Source: JABAAW01 sp965216605
GTDB lineage: Bacteria; Pseudomonadota; Alphaproteobacteria; JABAAW01
Length of the DNA: 64,000 nt
Direction: 5' to 3'
Assembly: GCA_965216605.1 (NCBI GenBank)
Contig: CBDCGG010000002.1
Location: forward strand, 1,426,001-1,490,000
Below the pieces are notes generated by a model. The model worked only from the letters and a program-made list of their open reading frames with translations, was not told where the DNA came from and ran no database searches. Position 1 is the stretch's first letter; the number at the start of each line of letters is the position of its first letter. This document shows positions 26,383 to 34,849 of this stretch, piece after piece. Position numbers and translations under genes: made by a program.

Positions 26383-27450
26383 ATGCGTCGATTAACGCAA
26401 TGGTTGGTATTAAGGGCGATCTTGCTCGTAGCTTTGCTCGCTTGTGCAGGCGCGGGCTGGGCGGCTTTCGAGATAACTCGACCAGGTCCGCTGGAGCAGC
26501 GCAAGAATATACTCTTCTCGCGCGGTACCAGCCTGCGCGCGATCGCCACACAGCTCAAGAAGGAGGAAATCGTTGCGAGTGGGAGGCTTTTCGTTTGGAC
26601 AGCGCGCTTGACGGGCAAGCAGCACGGATTGCAAGCAGGCGATTACACTTTTGCCCCGCGCGTATCCTTGTCGAGCGTCTTGGGACAGATGCGACGAGGA
26701 GAGACAATACGCTATTCGGTCACCGTGCCTGAGGGGTTGACCGTGAGGCAGATCGAGCAAGTGCTGATGCAAGCCCCTTATGTGCAAGGGAGCTTGCTGC
26801 AAAAAAGTTTGGGGCAAGATAGCTTGGGAAAGGATAGCTTGGGAGTATTGCCGCAGGAGGGCACTCTTCTACCCGATACTTACGCCTATCGACGCGGCGA
26901 GGATATCGAGAAAATCGTCGAGCGCATGCGGCGTGCAATGGAGAGATATGTCGCGCGCGCATGGAGGGATCGTAGCGTCCATCCTTGGGCACGCCGTTTT
27001 CTGAAGTCGGAGCGCGATGTTGTGATCTTCGCCTCCCTTGTCGAGCGCGAAACAGGCAAAACAGCCGAGCGAGGGCGGATCGCTGGCGTTTTTTACAATC
27101 GTCTGAAGCGCGGCATGAAGCTGCAAACGGATCCGACGCTCGTATATTGGGAGAGCAAAAAACTCGGCGTGTTGGGACGGGGTTTGCGCAGGAGCGAGTT
27201 GTTGAACGATCATCCATACAATACCTATGTCCACAAGGGATTACCTCCAACGCCTATCGCCAATCCCGGTCGCTTGTCGATCATTGCCACCCTGCACCCC
27301 GTCGAGAGCAACGACTTATACTTTGTGGCAGACGGGAAGGGAGGGCATCGTTTTGCCAAAACTTTGGCAGAGCATGCACGCAATGTCGCGCTGTGGAGAA
27401 AGGTTGAGGCGAAACGCCGTCGCTCGAAATCTTCTCAATCTTCGCAATAA
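26383..27450 (+). CDS. mltG: endolytic murein transglycosylase
   Basis: This membrane-anchored enzyme cuts nascent glycan strands. At 355 residues an N-terminal transmembrane helix (LVLRAILLVALLACAGAGWAA) precedes a LysM-like subdomain (FSRGTSLRAIATQLKKEEIV) and the YceG catalytic domain. The conserved acidic motif is FASLVERETGKTAERGRIAG, and QTDPTLVYW, NTYVHKGLPPTPIANPG and YFVADGKGGHRFA are family hallmarks. Three 15-bp repeats (26803-26847) put KSLGQDSLGKDSLG in a loop. A strong ribosome site (aaggaaggg) is present. The acpP-fabF-mltG order is conserved in alphaproteobacteria. Confidence 0.94.
   Translation: MRRLTQWLVLRAILLVALLACAGAGWAAFEITRPGPLEQRKNILFSRGTSLRAIATQLKKEEIVASGRLFVWTARLTGKQHGLQAGDYTFAPRVSLSSVLGQMRRGETIRYSVTVPEGLTVRQIEQVLMQAPYVQGSLLQKSLGQDSLGKDSLGVLPQEGTLLPDTYAYRRGEDIEKIVERMRRAMERYVARAWRDRSVHPWARRFLKSERDVVIFASLVERETGKTAERGRIAGVFYNRLKRGMKLQTDPTLVYWESKKLGVLGRGLRRSELLNDHPYNTYVHKGLPPTPIANPGRLSIIATLHPVESNDLYFVADGKGGHRFAKTLAEHARNVALWRKVEAKRRRSKSSQSSQ
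26803..26847 (+). repeat. three 15-bp tandem repeats in mltG
   Basis: The units encode KSLGQ, DSLGK and DSLGV and keep the frame. Confidence 0.88.
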
Positions 27451-27461
27451 CGGGGAGTGCC

Positions 27462-28667
27462 ATGCTTGCGCCGCATCTACCCTCGCAAAAAACTAAAATT
27501 TCCAAAGTTGCAGACTTGAGGAAGGAGGAAGTGCCTGCGGTATCCTTTACCGATGTGAGCTTCTCGTACGAGGGGCGTTCCGTCTTGCAAAACTTGAGCT
27601 TCGAGATTCATACGGGCAATGTCGTCTGTTTTTTGGGACCTTCGGGTTGTGGCAAAACAACGGTGATGCGGTTGCTGGCGGGCTTGGAGTGTTGCGATAG
27701 CGGAAAAATCTTGTTGGGCGGGGTCGAGGTTTGTTCGCGCACGCGCTGTGTTGCACCGGAGGAGCGTTGTCCGATGGGCATGGTTTTTCAGGATTTTGCC
27801 TTGTTTCCCCATCTGACCGTAGCGAAAAATTTGTCCTTGGCCTTTCGCGGAGGGGGTAGTGGGGCTAGCGGAAGGGGTAAGGCGAGCAAGATGGAGCAGA
27901 GGGAGAAGGAGGAGATCGAGCGGGTGTTGGCGATGGTCGAGTTGCAGGGATTTGCCGAGAGCTATCCGCAGCAGTTGTCGGGAGGGCAGCAGCAGCGGGT
28001 AGCTTTGGCGCGTGCCTTGGTGTCTCGTCCTCGCTTACTGTTGTTGGACGAGCCGTTTGCCAACTTGGATGTGCGCTTACGCGACAGGATTCGCGATCGA
28101 ACGCTGCATTGGATCCAGTCTGTTGGATGCAGTGTTTTGTTGGTGACGCACGATGCGGAGGAGGGCATGTATATGTCCGATCGACTTGTCGTGATGGACA
28201 GCGGGGGAAGATTGGTGCAGAGTGGCACGCCGCATGCGATTTACGGAAAGCCGTGCAATGCTTATGTCGCCTCTTTGTTGAGCGAGGTGAATCGTTTCTC
28301 GGTCGCTGTCGAGGCGGGGAGTGCCGTGACGCCGTTCGGTCGGTTTCCGGTTAACTTTGACGGAGATTCTGCCGAGGTCGTTGTGCGTCCCCAGAGCTTG
28401 CGTCTTTCGGGGATGGTGCGGGGGCAGAAGGTGCAGGAGGGCAGTTGTGTCGGGGTTGTAGAGGCTTCCAGGATGATTGGCGGAGACAGCTTAGTTCATT
28501 TGTCTAGTCAGCTCAAAGGTGCGGAAAATAAGGAGGGAGATTGGGGAAAAATCCATTTGCATGCTCGTGTTGCGGGTTGTTTCCTGCCTGAGGTTGGCAG
28601 TCGAGTTTTGCTGGCGGTGAGGAGTGGGGAGGTCTTGTTATTTGCGGGGGATTGTGTTATAGGGTAG
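27462..28667 (+). CDS. ABC transporter ATP-binding protein, Fe3+/spermidine (FbpC/PotA) type
   Basis: At 401 residues it has Walker A GPSGCGKTT (about 59-67), the Q-loop in GMVFQDFALFPHLTV, signature LSGGQQQRVALARALVSRPR, LLLLDEPFANLD and the switch histidine in LLVTHDAEEGMYMSDR. The C-terminal ~120 residues form a TOBE-like domain, as in FbpC, PotA and CysA. No permease or binding-protein gene lies nearby, so the transporter partners are elsewhere. A glycine/serine stretch (RGGGSGASGRGKASK) sits before the signature motif. It lies 11 bases after mltG, with a ggggag ribosome site. The 3' half is strongly G-rich on the coding strand. Confidence 0.85.
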   Translation: MLAPHLPSQKTKISKVADLRKEEVPAVSFTDVSFSYEGRSVLQNLSFEIHTGNVVCFLGPSGCGKTTVMRLLAGLECCDSGKILLGGVEVCSRTRCVAPEERCPMGMVFQDFALFPHLTVAKNLSLAFRGGGSGASGRGKASKMEQREKEEIERVLAMVELQGFAESYPQQLSGGQQQRVALARALVSRPRLLLLDEPFANLDVRLRDRIRDRTLHWIQSVGCSVLLVTHDAEEGMYMSDRLVVMDSGGRLVQSGTPHAIYGKPCNAYVASLLSEVNRFSVAVEAGSAVTPFGRFPVNFDGDSAEVVVRPQSLRLSGMVRGQKVQEGSCVGVVEASRMIGGDSLVHLSSQLKGAENKEGDWGKIHLHARVAGCFLPEVGSRVLLAVRSGEVLLFAGDCVIG

Positions 28668-28710
28668 GTTGCTTGCAGTATTGTTTAACTTTGTTTTGGA
28701 GGATAGGCAG

Positions 28711-28947
28711 ATGGGTAGTTTCAGTATTTGGCATTGGCTGATTGTTTTGGCTGTTGCGGTTGTTTTATTTGGGGGTGGGGGCAAGTTATCTCGGTTGATG
28801 GGGGATTTCGGTCGTGGGCTGCGCGAGTTTAAGAGCAGCTTGGATGGGGAGAAGGAGAAGGGGCAGAAGCGTGTGGGGACGGAGGGGGCAAAGGCAAAGG
28901 CAAAGGCAAAGACTAATGCGAGGACGAGGGCGAAGAAGAAGAGCTGA
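28711..28947 (+). CDS. tatA: Sec-independent translocase subunit TatA
   Basis: At 78 residues, the ATG at 28711 follows a ggagga site. One N-terminal transmembrane helix (WLIVLAVAVVLFGGGGKLSR) and an amphipathic helix (LMGDFGRGLREFKSSL) form the pore-type TatA layout, and a basic tail follows. Four 6-bp repeats (28888-28911) encode AKAKAK in the tail. It exports folded Tat substrates, such as the binding protein and the sulfite dehydrogenase in this window. It is separated from tatB by an inverted-repeat element, whereas tatA-tatB normally abut. Confidence 0.93.
   Translation: MGSFSIWHWLIVLAVAVVLFGGGGKLSRLMGDFGRGLREFKSSLDGEKEKGQKRVGTEGAKAKAKAKTNARTRAKKKS
28888..28911 (+). repeat. four 6-bp repeats at the tatA 3' end
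   Basis: Four copies of gcaaag keep the frame and lengthen the basic tail. Confidence 0.85.
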
Positions 28948-28978
28948 CGCGCTTTAACACGAGCTTGGGCTTTTGTGA

Positions 28979-29233
28979 GCTACGAGCAGGTAGCGGTGTA
29001 GAAACAAAAAACAGGACTCCTTGTCATAAAGGAAACGCAAGAAGAGCGAGCGGTAAGATAAGCGAGTTTTGGCGAGTTTTGGCGAGTTTTGCGCTTGGGG
29101 GGAGGGGGGGACGAAGTTCCCCCGCAAAAAGCACTTAGTGCTATGCGCGTCCGTGATGTTGCCCGCACGCGCCGTGTACGCGTCAATGCGTGAGTCTCGT
29201 TTTTTTTGCTCTATACCGCTACCTGCCCATAGC
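28979..29233. mobile_element. 255-bp inverted-repeat element between tatA and tatB (mosaic copy E), MITE-like
   Basis: The ends are imperfect 23-base inverted repeats (20 of 23 match; core gcaggtagcggt at 28986 and accgctacctgc near 29215-29226). The interior holds three 10-bp gcgagttttg repeats (29062-29091), a ggggggg...cgaagttccccc stem and the gcaaaaag block shared with the hairpin-mosaic family. The left end resembles the left end of copy G (47010). There is no ORF and no clear target duplication. Confidence 0.65.
29062..29091 (+). repeat. three 10-bp tandem repeats
   Basis: gcgagttttg occurs three times in a row inside element E. Ten is not a multiple of three, and no gene is affected. 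Confidence 0.9.
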
Positions 29234-29242
29234 CATAGCCCC

Positions 29243-29271
29243 TTGCAATCCTCCTCCACCCCCCCTACAAT
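29243..29271 (+). promoter_or_regulatory. tatB promoter, probably giving a leaderless mRNA
   Basis: TTGCAA (29243-29248), a 17-base spacer and TACAAT (29266-29271), then six C and the ATG at 29278. Expected initiation is at or next to the start codon. The 17 bases ccctacaatccccccat are repeated exactly upstream of tatD. Confidence 0.6.
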
Positions 29272-29277
29272 CCCCCC

Positions 29278-29778
29278 ATGTTCGACATCGGCTGGCAAGA
29301 ACTCATCGTCCTCGGCGCTGTCGCGCTCGTCGTCTTCCCGCCGAAAGAATTTCCCAATCTCCTCAAAACACTCATCTCCATCACCAATAGAGTCCGCTCG
29401 ACAACCCAAGAACTCCAACACCATATCCATAACTTCTCCAAAACTCACCTAGAAGACATCACCGCCGAAACAGCCAAAACACGAAACCTAATCCACGATT
29501 CCTCCCACCGAATCAAAAAACAAATCCAAGACCTCGAACAAAGAGCCCAAAACGCCGCTAAAAATCCATCCCCCAAAAAATCCCCTAAAGTAAAAATCTC
29601 CAAAGCCAAATCTCCCAAAGCCAAAACGACAACCCCCAAAGTCAAAGCGGCAGCTGCTAAAACCTCTAAAGCCGTCCGCCCGACGCGCACATCTTCGTCC
29701 AAGTCCTCGTCTAAATCCTCGTCCTCGCTCAAAAAATCAACCAAGCAATCGCCTAATAAATCGCCTTCCGCAACCTAA
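29278..29778 (+). CDS. tatB: Sec-independent translocase subunit TatB
   Basis: At 166 residues it begins MFDIGWQELIVLGAVALVVF, the TatB hallmark, followed by P-P-K-E-F-P and a long amphipathic region to about residue 90. The tail is lysine/serine/proline-rich (several KA, SK and SS repeats) and longer than usual. TatB recognises twin-arginine signals with TatC. The coding strand is C/A-rich, opposite to tatA just upstream. No Shine-Dalgarno is present; it probably starts from a leaderless transcript. Confidence 0.93.
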   Translation: MFDIGWQELIVLGAVALVVFPPKEFPNLLKTLISITNRVRSTTQELQHHIHNFSKTHLEDITAETAKTRNLIHDSSHRIKKQIQDLEQRAQNAAKNPSPKKSPKVKISKAKSPKAKTTTPKVKAAAAKTSKAVRPTRTSSSKSSSKSSSSLKKSTKQSPNKSPSAT

Positions 29779-29793
29779 AGCGATACTTCAACA

Positions 29794-30576
29794 ATGATCG
29801 AGAACAGCAAACAAGATATCTTCTTTCATCTGCGAGAACTGCGACAAAGACTGCTGATCGCACTTCTCATCTTCTTCCTCGCCTTCATCGTCGCCTTCTT
29901 CTTCGCAAAACCCGTCTTCAACTTTCTCATGCAACCGCTCACGCAGCTGCTCGGAGACCAAGCAGGGCGCGGCATGATCTATACCGCCATGCAAGAGCAG
30001 TTCCTCACCGAAATCAAACTCGCCATGTTCACAGCACTCCTGATCGCTCTGCCGCTGATGTGCGCGCAAATATGGCTCTTCGTCGCACCTGGGCTCTACC
30101 GAAACGAAAAGACCGCCGTCTGGCCCTTCATGATCGCAACCCCGCTCCTCTTTTATCTGGGCGCCAGCTTCGTCTATTTTCTCGTGCTACCCATCGCATG
30201 GAAGTTCTTTCTCGGCTTCGAACAAGCCAAAGAAGCAGGACACCTCGCTATCCGACTGGAGCCCAAGGTGGGCGAATACCTCTCGCTCGTCATGCGACTC
30301 ATGCTCGCCTTCGGTGTCTGCTTCGAGCTACCCGTCCTGCTGATGCTGCTCGTCAAGGCAGGAATCACCACGGCAGATTCCTTGCGTAAAAAACGACGCT
30401 ACGCCATCCTCATCGCCGTCGTTATCGCCGCCGTCCTCACGCCGCCCGATCCCCTCAGCCAAATCGCGCTCGCGCTGCCTATCATCCTGCTCTACGAAAT
30501 CTCGATCTGGGGAGCTGTCCTCATGGCAAGAGCCGCCAGAAGAAAACAAGGCACGCGCCGACATGCACGACATTAA
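29794..30576 (+). CDS. tatC: Sec-independent translocase subunit TatC
   Basis: At 260 residues it has six transmembrane helices. The N-terminal segment KQDIFFHLRELRQRLLIALL is the signal-peptide-binding motif, and the conserved segment PLLFYLGASFVYFLVLPIAW is seen mid-chain. It follows tatB by 15 bases and its end overlaps the start of serS by 14 bases, so tatB-tatC-serS are one unit. Confidence 0.95.
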   Translation: MIENSKQDIFFHLRELRQRLLIALLIFFLAFIVAFFFAKPVFNFLMQPLTQLLGDQAGRGMIYTAMQEQFLTEIKLAMFTALLIALPLMCAQIWLFVAPGLYRNEKTAVWPFMIATPLLFYLGASFVYFLVLPIAWKFFLGFEQAKEAGHLAIRLEPKVGEYLSLVMRLMLAFGVCFELPVLLMLLVKAGITTADSLRKKRRYAILIAVVIAAVLTPPDPLSQIALALPIILLYEISIWGAVLMARAARRKQGTRRHARH

Positions 30577-31855
30577 AGCCTTACGCGAGGCGCAAGAACA
30601 CTTCGACGAAGGAATGCGCAAACGAGGTATGGGACAGCAGGCGCAAGCAATCGTGGCAAAACACGACGCTTGGAAGGAGGCAGTCAAGGCACTAGAGGGC
30701 TTGCAAGCAGAGCGAAACGAAACAGCGCACCTCATCGCTAAACTCACCAAGCAACAAGACGAGGAGAATCGAGAACAAGCAACCCGTCGAGCAATCGAGC
30801 TGAAGACGGCGATCGTCAAAGAAGAAAGCAAGGTGCGTGAGAAGGACGAACAGCTACAGCTCGTTTTGTCCTTGTTGCCGAACATCCCCGACGACGCTGT
30901 ACCTGAAGGCAAGGATGAGACAGAAAACAAACTCTTGCGCGAGGTGGGCGAAGTGCCAACCTTCGCCTTTCCTGCCAAGGCGCACGACGAGATCGGAGCA
31001 AAACTAGGAGATGGCGATATGGATTTCCCTCGTGCTGCGAAGATCGCCGGAGCAAGGTTCTCGCTGCTCTACGGAAACTTGGCAAAGCTGGAGCGCGCCT
31101 TAGCGACCTTCATGCTCGATACGCACACATTGGAGTTTGGCTATCGGGAGGTGTGCGCTCCTGTGTTGGTGCGCGAGGAGACGCTGTTCGGTTCAGGGCA
31201 TCTGCCGAAGTTTCGCGAAGACTTGTTCGCAACCGAAGACGGAAGTTTCCTGATCCCGACCGCCGAGACGGTACTGACAGGTTTGCACGGCGGCGAGATA
31301 TTGGAGGAAGAAGCATTGCCGAAGCGTTATGTCGCTTGGACAAATTGCTTTCGCGCCGAGGCGGGGGCTGCGGGTAGGGATACGAGGGGGTTGTTGCGCT
31401 TGCATCAGTTCTCCAAGGTGGAGCTGGTGAGCTACACTAGTCCCGAAAAATCTGGTGAAGAGCATGAACGCATGACGAACTGTGCAGAAGAGATACTAAA
31501 ACGATTGGGTTTGTCCTATCGCGTGATGCTGCTGTGCGCGGGCGACATGGGCTTTTCTGCCCAGAAGACCTACGATTTGGAGGTATGGATGCCGTCGCAA
31601 AAAGTCTATCGAGAGATTTCCAGCTGCTCTAACTGCGGCGCGTTTCAGTCGAGGCGACTCAACGCTCGTTTTCGCAGAAAAGGGGTCAAAGGCACAGATT
31701 TTCCTCACGCCTTGAACGGATCGGGATTGGCGGTCGGGAGGACGATGGCGGCTCTGTTGGAAAACGGACAACAGGAAGATGGCTCGGTGCGACTGCCTGA
31801 GGCGTTGTGGGATTACATGGGCGGGCTCAAAGAGCTACGCAGAGAAAAGGCATAA
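30563..31855 (+). CDS. serS: seryl-tRNA synthetase
   Basis: At 430 residues the N-terminal coiled-coil tRNA-binding arm (about 30-110) precedes a class II core with motif 2 in CFRAEAGAAGRDTRGLLRLH and motif 3 in NGSGLAVGRTMAALLE. EVWMPSQKVYREISSCSNC is the family signature. The ATG lies inside the end of tatC. In many alphaproteobacteria surE and pcm follow; here an NlpD-like gene follows directly after a new promoter. Confidence 0.95.
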   Translation: MHDIKALREAQEHFDEGMRKRGMGQQAQAIVAKHDAWKEAVKALEGLQAERNETAHLIAKLTKQQDEENREQATRRAIELKTAIVKEESKVREKDEQLQLVLSLLPNIPDDAVPEGKDETENKLLREVGEVPTFAFPAKAHDEIGAKLGDGDMDFPRAAKIAGARFSLLYGNLAKLERALATFMLDTHTLEFGYREVCAPVLVREETLFGSGHLPKFREDLFATEDGSFLIPTAETVLTGLHGGEILEEEALPKRYVAWTNCFRAEAGAAGRDTRGLLRLHQFSKVELVSYTSPEKSGEEHERMTNCAEEILKRLGLSYRVMLLCAGDMGFSAQKTYDLEVWMPSQKVYREISSCSNCGAFQSRRLNARFRRKGVKGTDFPHALNGSGLAVGRTMAALLENGQQEDGSVRLPEALWDYMGGLKELRREKA

Positions 31856-31882
31856 CATTTGTCGAGCTTCTTGTCTCACTGC

Positions 31883-31911
31883 TTGCCTAGACACCATCGC
31901 TCCGTTACAAT
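31883..31911 (+). promoter_or_regulatory. nlpD promoter, near-leaderless
   Basis: TTGCCT (31883-31888), a 17-base spacer and TACAAT (31906-31911), seven bases before the ATG at 31919. It coincides with an abrupt G-to-C composition change between serS and nlpD. Confidence 0.55.
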
Positions 31912-31918
31912 AGAGCGC

Positions 31919-33010
31919 ATGTTCCGTCCTACCCTTCCCTTGTTTTTCTCCGCTGTCTTTTTGGCAACGCTTCTTCTTGCCGCGTGCCAACAGGGAGGAC
32001 AAGTTCGCCTTCGTCCTGTCTCCTCCGACGAACGCATCGAACGATACCAACTGCCGCGCAACGCCCGCGTTCCCTCCGTGAGCGGAATCGTGCCGGGCGA
32101 TTCCGATATCATCGGCAGCAATAACCAAACCCAAGCTGCCAAGCCTCCCTCCATCACGACACAGCCGCAACAGACAACGACGCAGACGACGGGAAGCACA
32201 ACAATACATCGTGTTCGAAAAGGCGAAACGCTTCTCTCCATCGCGCGACGCTACGGCATCTCCCTCTCGGAACTTACGCGCCTCAACGGCATTTCCAACC
32301 CGAACCTTCTCAGAGTCGGACAAAAACTCTCTGTACCCGCCGCAGGAAACTTTACGGCAAGCGAAACGCGACACATCATCAAAAAAGGCGAAACCCTCTA
32401 CAGCATCGCTAGAAAATACTCCACCTCCATAAAAAGCCTGAAACAGACAAATCGTATCCAAAACCCCAACAAACTCAATGTCGGACAATTGCTCATCGTT
32501 CAAGGAGGCACAAGCCAATCCCAATCCCAATCCCAATCCCAAAGTCAATCCGCCGCAACCTCTAGCGCAAAGACTACCGCCAAAAAATCCGCAAAAAAAC
32601 AAAAACTGGCAAAAGCTCCGCAACGCGCGCGCAAAGACTTCCTCCGACCTTTGCAAGGGAAGGTCGTCACGCGCTTCGGGGAAAAAAGTTTCGGACAGCG
32701 CAACAACGGTATCGACATCGCCGCCAAAGCAGGCAATAGCGTCAAAGCAGCAGAGAACGGCGTCGTCGTCTATAGCGGCTCTGCGCTCAAGGGCTTCGGC
32801 AACCTGATCCTCGTGCGACACGCCGACGGATACCTCTCTGCCTACGGCTACAACAGCGAAAATCTCGTCGAACGAGGCGATCGCGTCAAGCGAGGGCAGG
32901 CGATCGCAAAGGTCGGAAGCTCAGGAGACGCACGCAAGGCAATGCTGCATTTCGAATTGCGAAGGAATTCTCGACCTGTCGATCCTCTGAAACACTTCTC
33001 GAAATCCTGA
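31919..33010 (+). CDS. NlpD-like lipoprotein: two LysM domains plus degenerate LytM/M23 domain
   Basis: The start at 31919 gives a lipoprotein signal (FLATLLLAACQQ, lipobox cysteine near residue 22). Two LysM domains (VRKGETLLSIARRYGISLSE; IKKGETLYSIARKYSTSIKS) bind peptidoglycan. A serine/glutamine run from 6-bp repeats (32517-32540) and a lysine-rich linker lead to a LytM domain (NNGIDIAAKAGNSVKAAENG; GDARKAMLHFELRRNSRPVD). The usual H-x-H zinc pair reads YGY and the first histidine is missing, so the domain is catalytically degenerate like NlpD. Such proteins activate amidases during cell division; that role is inferred. surE and pcm, usually upstream, are missing. Confidence 0.88.
   Translation: MFRPTLPLFFSAVFLATLLLAACQQGGQVRLRPVSSDERIERYQLPRNARVPSVSGIVPGDSDIIGSNNQTQAAKPPSITTQPQQTTTQTTGSTTIHRVRKGETLLSIARRYGISLSELTRLNGISNPNLLRVGQKLSVPAAGNFTASETRHIIKKGETLYSIARKYSTSIKSLKQTNRIQNPNKLNVGQLLIVQGGTSQSQSQSQSQSQSAATSSAKTTAKKSAKKQKLAKAPQRARKDFLRPLQGKVVTRFGEKSFGQRNNGIDIAAKAGNSVKAAENGVVVYSGSALKGFGNLILVRHADGYLSAYGYNSENLVERGDRVKRGQAIAKVGSSGDARKAMLHFELRRNSRPVDPLKHFSKS
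32517..32540 (+). repeat. four 6-bp repeats (SQ run) in the nlpD-like gene
   Basis: aatccc occurs four times, producing alternating Ser-Gln in the linker. Confidence 0.85.
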
Positions 33011-33023
33011 TCCAAGCAAAAAC

Positions 33024-33959
33024 TTGACCTCCGAGCCCAAGCCCGCTTCTTCTCGCATACCTCCCTACGCTGCCCGCTCTGTCCGCCGAGTAGTGCTCAA
33101 AGGCGAAGGGGGTAGCGCGCACAGAGAGGTCGTCTTCGCCAACGATCAGCCCCTCGTGCTGCTCGCAGGTCCTTGCGCCATGGAAAGCCTAGCGCACGCC
33201 GTCGAGACCAGCGAGGCGATCGCCGAAATTTGCACAGCACGCAAGGTAGAGTTGGTCTATAAAACATCCTTCGACAAGGCGAACCGAACTTCTCTCGCCT
33301 CACAACGAGGAATGGGGATCGAGCGCGCGATCGAAGTTTTCGAAGCCTTGCGTGAAAGGGGTCTGCTCACCATGACCGATATCCACGAGGCATGGCATTG
33401 CGAGCGCGTGGCGAGCGTCGTCGATATCTTGCAAATACCGGCTTTCTTGTGCAGGCAGACGGATTTGCTGTTGGCGGCGGGGGCTGCGGGCAAGGTGGTG
33501 AATGTGAAAAAAGGGCAGTTCTTGGCTCCTTGGGATATGCCTTATGTGGCTGAAAAAATCGAGGCAGCAGGGACAGAAGGGAAAGAAGGAGGGGGAGCAG
33601 GAAGGACTGGCGGTGTTTTACTCTGCGAGCGTGGCACGAGTTTTGGCTACAATCGACTTGTCGTTGATATGGCGGGTTTGTGGGAGATGGCTCGCTCAGG
33701 TCGTCCTGTTGTGATGGATGCGACGCATGCCGTGCAGCGTCCTGGCGGAGGGAGCGGGGTGAGTTTAGGCAATCGTGCGTATATCGAGTCGTTGGTGCGT
33801 GCTTCGAGCGCGGTAGGCGTGGCGGGGTTGTTTTTGGAGGTTCATGGCGATCCTGACAAGGCTCCTAGCGACGGGAGTAATATGTTGCATATCAAGGACT
33901 TGGGGCGCGTTTTGGATGTGGCGGTTGAGTTGGACAGGGTCGCGAAAAGGCTGAGCTAG
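33024..33959 (+). CDS. kdsA: 3-deoxy-8-phosphooctulonate (KDO-8-P) synthase
   Basis: It condenses arabinose-5-phosphate with PEP on the way to the KDO of lipopolysaccharide, so the organism probably makes LPS. The core motifs are intact: VLLAGPCAMESLAHAVE, YKTSFDKANRTSLASQRG, FLCRQTDLLLAAG, NVKKGQFLAPWDM and FGYNRLVVDMAGL. At 311 residues it is slightly longer than usual because of the N-terminus and a glycine-rich loop (EGKEGGGAGRTGG). No in-frame ATG precedes the conserved part; TTG at 33024 is the longest start, and a GTG near 33090 is an alternative. Confidence 0.9.
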   Translation: MTSEPKPASSRIPPYAARSVRRVVLKGEGGSAHREVVFANDQPLVLLAGPCAMESLAHAVETSEAIAEICTARKVELVYKTSFDKANRTSLASQRGMGIERAIEVFEALRERGLLTMTDIHEAWHCERVASVVDILQIPAFLCRQTDLLLAAGAAGKVVNVKKGQFLAPWDMPYVAEKIEAAGTEGKEGGGAGRTGGVLLCERGTSFGYNRLVVDMAGLWEMARSGRPVVMDATHAVQRPGGGSGVSLGNRAYIESLVRASSAVGVAGLFLEVHGDPDKAPSDGSNMLHIKDLGRVLDVAVELDRVAKRLS

Positions 33960-33974
33960 GTCGCTACTCGATCG

Positions 33975-34841
33975 ATGACGATGGCGGGCAGGCATATTCT
34001 TGAAGTTCAAAACGAGCGGGTTTATCTGCGCAGAGAAGCTTCGCCCAATGCTGCCATCGACACGGAGTTGTTTTTTGGCATGCCCGTAACCCTTTTGAAG
34101 AGCGAGGGAGAATGGTCTTGTATCCGCTCGCACCTTGACGGCTACGAGGGTTATGTCGAACGGGCGAGCCTCGCTTCTGTGGCAAGTTTGGAAACTCACA
34201 ACACAAAAGCGTCGATGGTCGTCGTTCCACTTGCTTTGGGCTACAGGGAGGCGAAGGACACGGCGGCGGCGACCTTCGCCTTTCCGATGGGCAGTCGCTT
34301 GCGTGTCAGCGAAAATGGCGGTGGCGAGAAAGAAGGGACATTTGTCGTGCTTCGTGTTCCGAAGGAGGAGGAAGGAAAGAAGACGGAGGAGCGGGTTTTT
34401 GTGAAGAGGCATCAGATTCTTGCTCTTGCAGAGTGCGGCATAACGAACGGGCGCGACTGGGTTGCGACGGCGTTGAAGTTTTTGGATGTTCCTTATCTGT
34501 ATGGGGGGGGGTGTTATGCAGGGATTGATTGCTCGGCGTTGTTGCAGGTATCGATGGGGGTGCAAGGGATGGTGTGTCCTAGGGACTCTGCACCGCAGGA
34601 GAGAGAATTAGGGAGGGCGTTGGATTGGACGGGGCGCGGGGGGAGGGGAGATTTGCCGATTTTGGAACGGGGTGATCTTGTTTTTTGGAACAGGCATGTT
34701 GGGGTGATGGTGGATGGGGAGATAATGTTGCATGCGAATGCGGGATCGATGACGACCTCAAAGGAGTCTTTGGCGGGGGCGAGGGAGAGGATTATGGGCG
34801 TGGAGGGAGAGATACGCTGTATAAAACGCTTGGAAATTTAA
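33975..34841 (+). CDS. NlpC/P60 family peptidoglycan endopeptidase with SH3-like N-terminus
   Basis: At 288 residues, about 1-140 hold two SH3-like segments (VYLRREASPNAAIDTELFFG; WSCIRSHLDGYEGYVERASL). The NlpC/P60 domain has the catalytic cysteine in YAGIDCSALLQVSMG (about 185), the histidine in GDLVFWNRHVGVMVDG and a third polar residue in MLHANAG. Enzymes of this layout cleave the D-Glu/diamino-acid bond of stem peptides (dipeptidyl-peptidase VI type). No signal peptide is evident, which suggests cytoplasmic recycling of muropeptides. The 3' half is extremely G-rich and abuts hairpin copy F. Confidence 0.88.
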   Translation: MTMAGRHILEVQNERVYLRREASPNAAIDTELFFGMPVTLLKSEGEWSCIRSHLDGYEGYVERASLASVASLETHNTKASMVVVPLALGYREAKDTAAATFAFPMGSRLRVSENGGGEKEGTFVVLRVPKEEEGKKTEERVFVKRHQILALAECGITNGRDWVATALKFLDVPYLYGGGCYAGIDCSALLQVSMGVQGMVCPRDSAPQERELGRALDWTGRGGRGDLPILERGDLVFWNRHVGVMVDGEIMLHANAGSMTTSKESLAGARERIMGVEGEIRCIKRLEI

Positions 34842-34849
34842 CGGGACGA

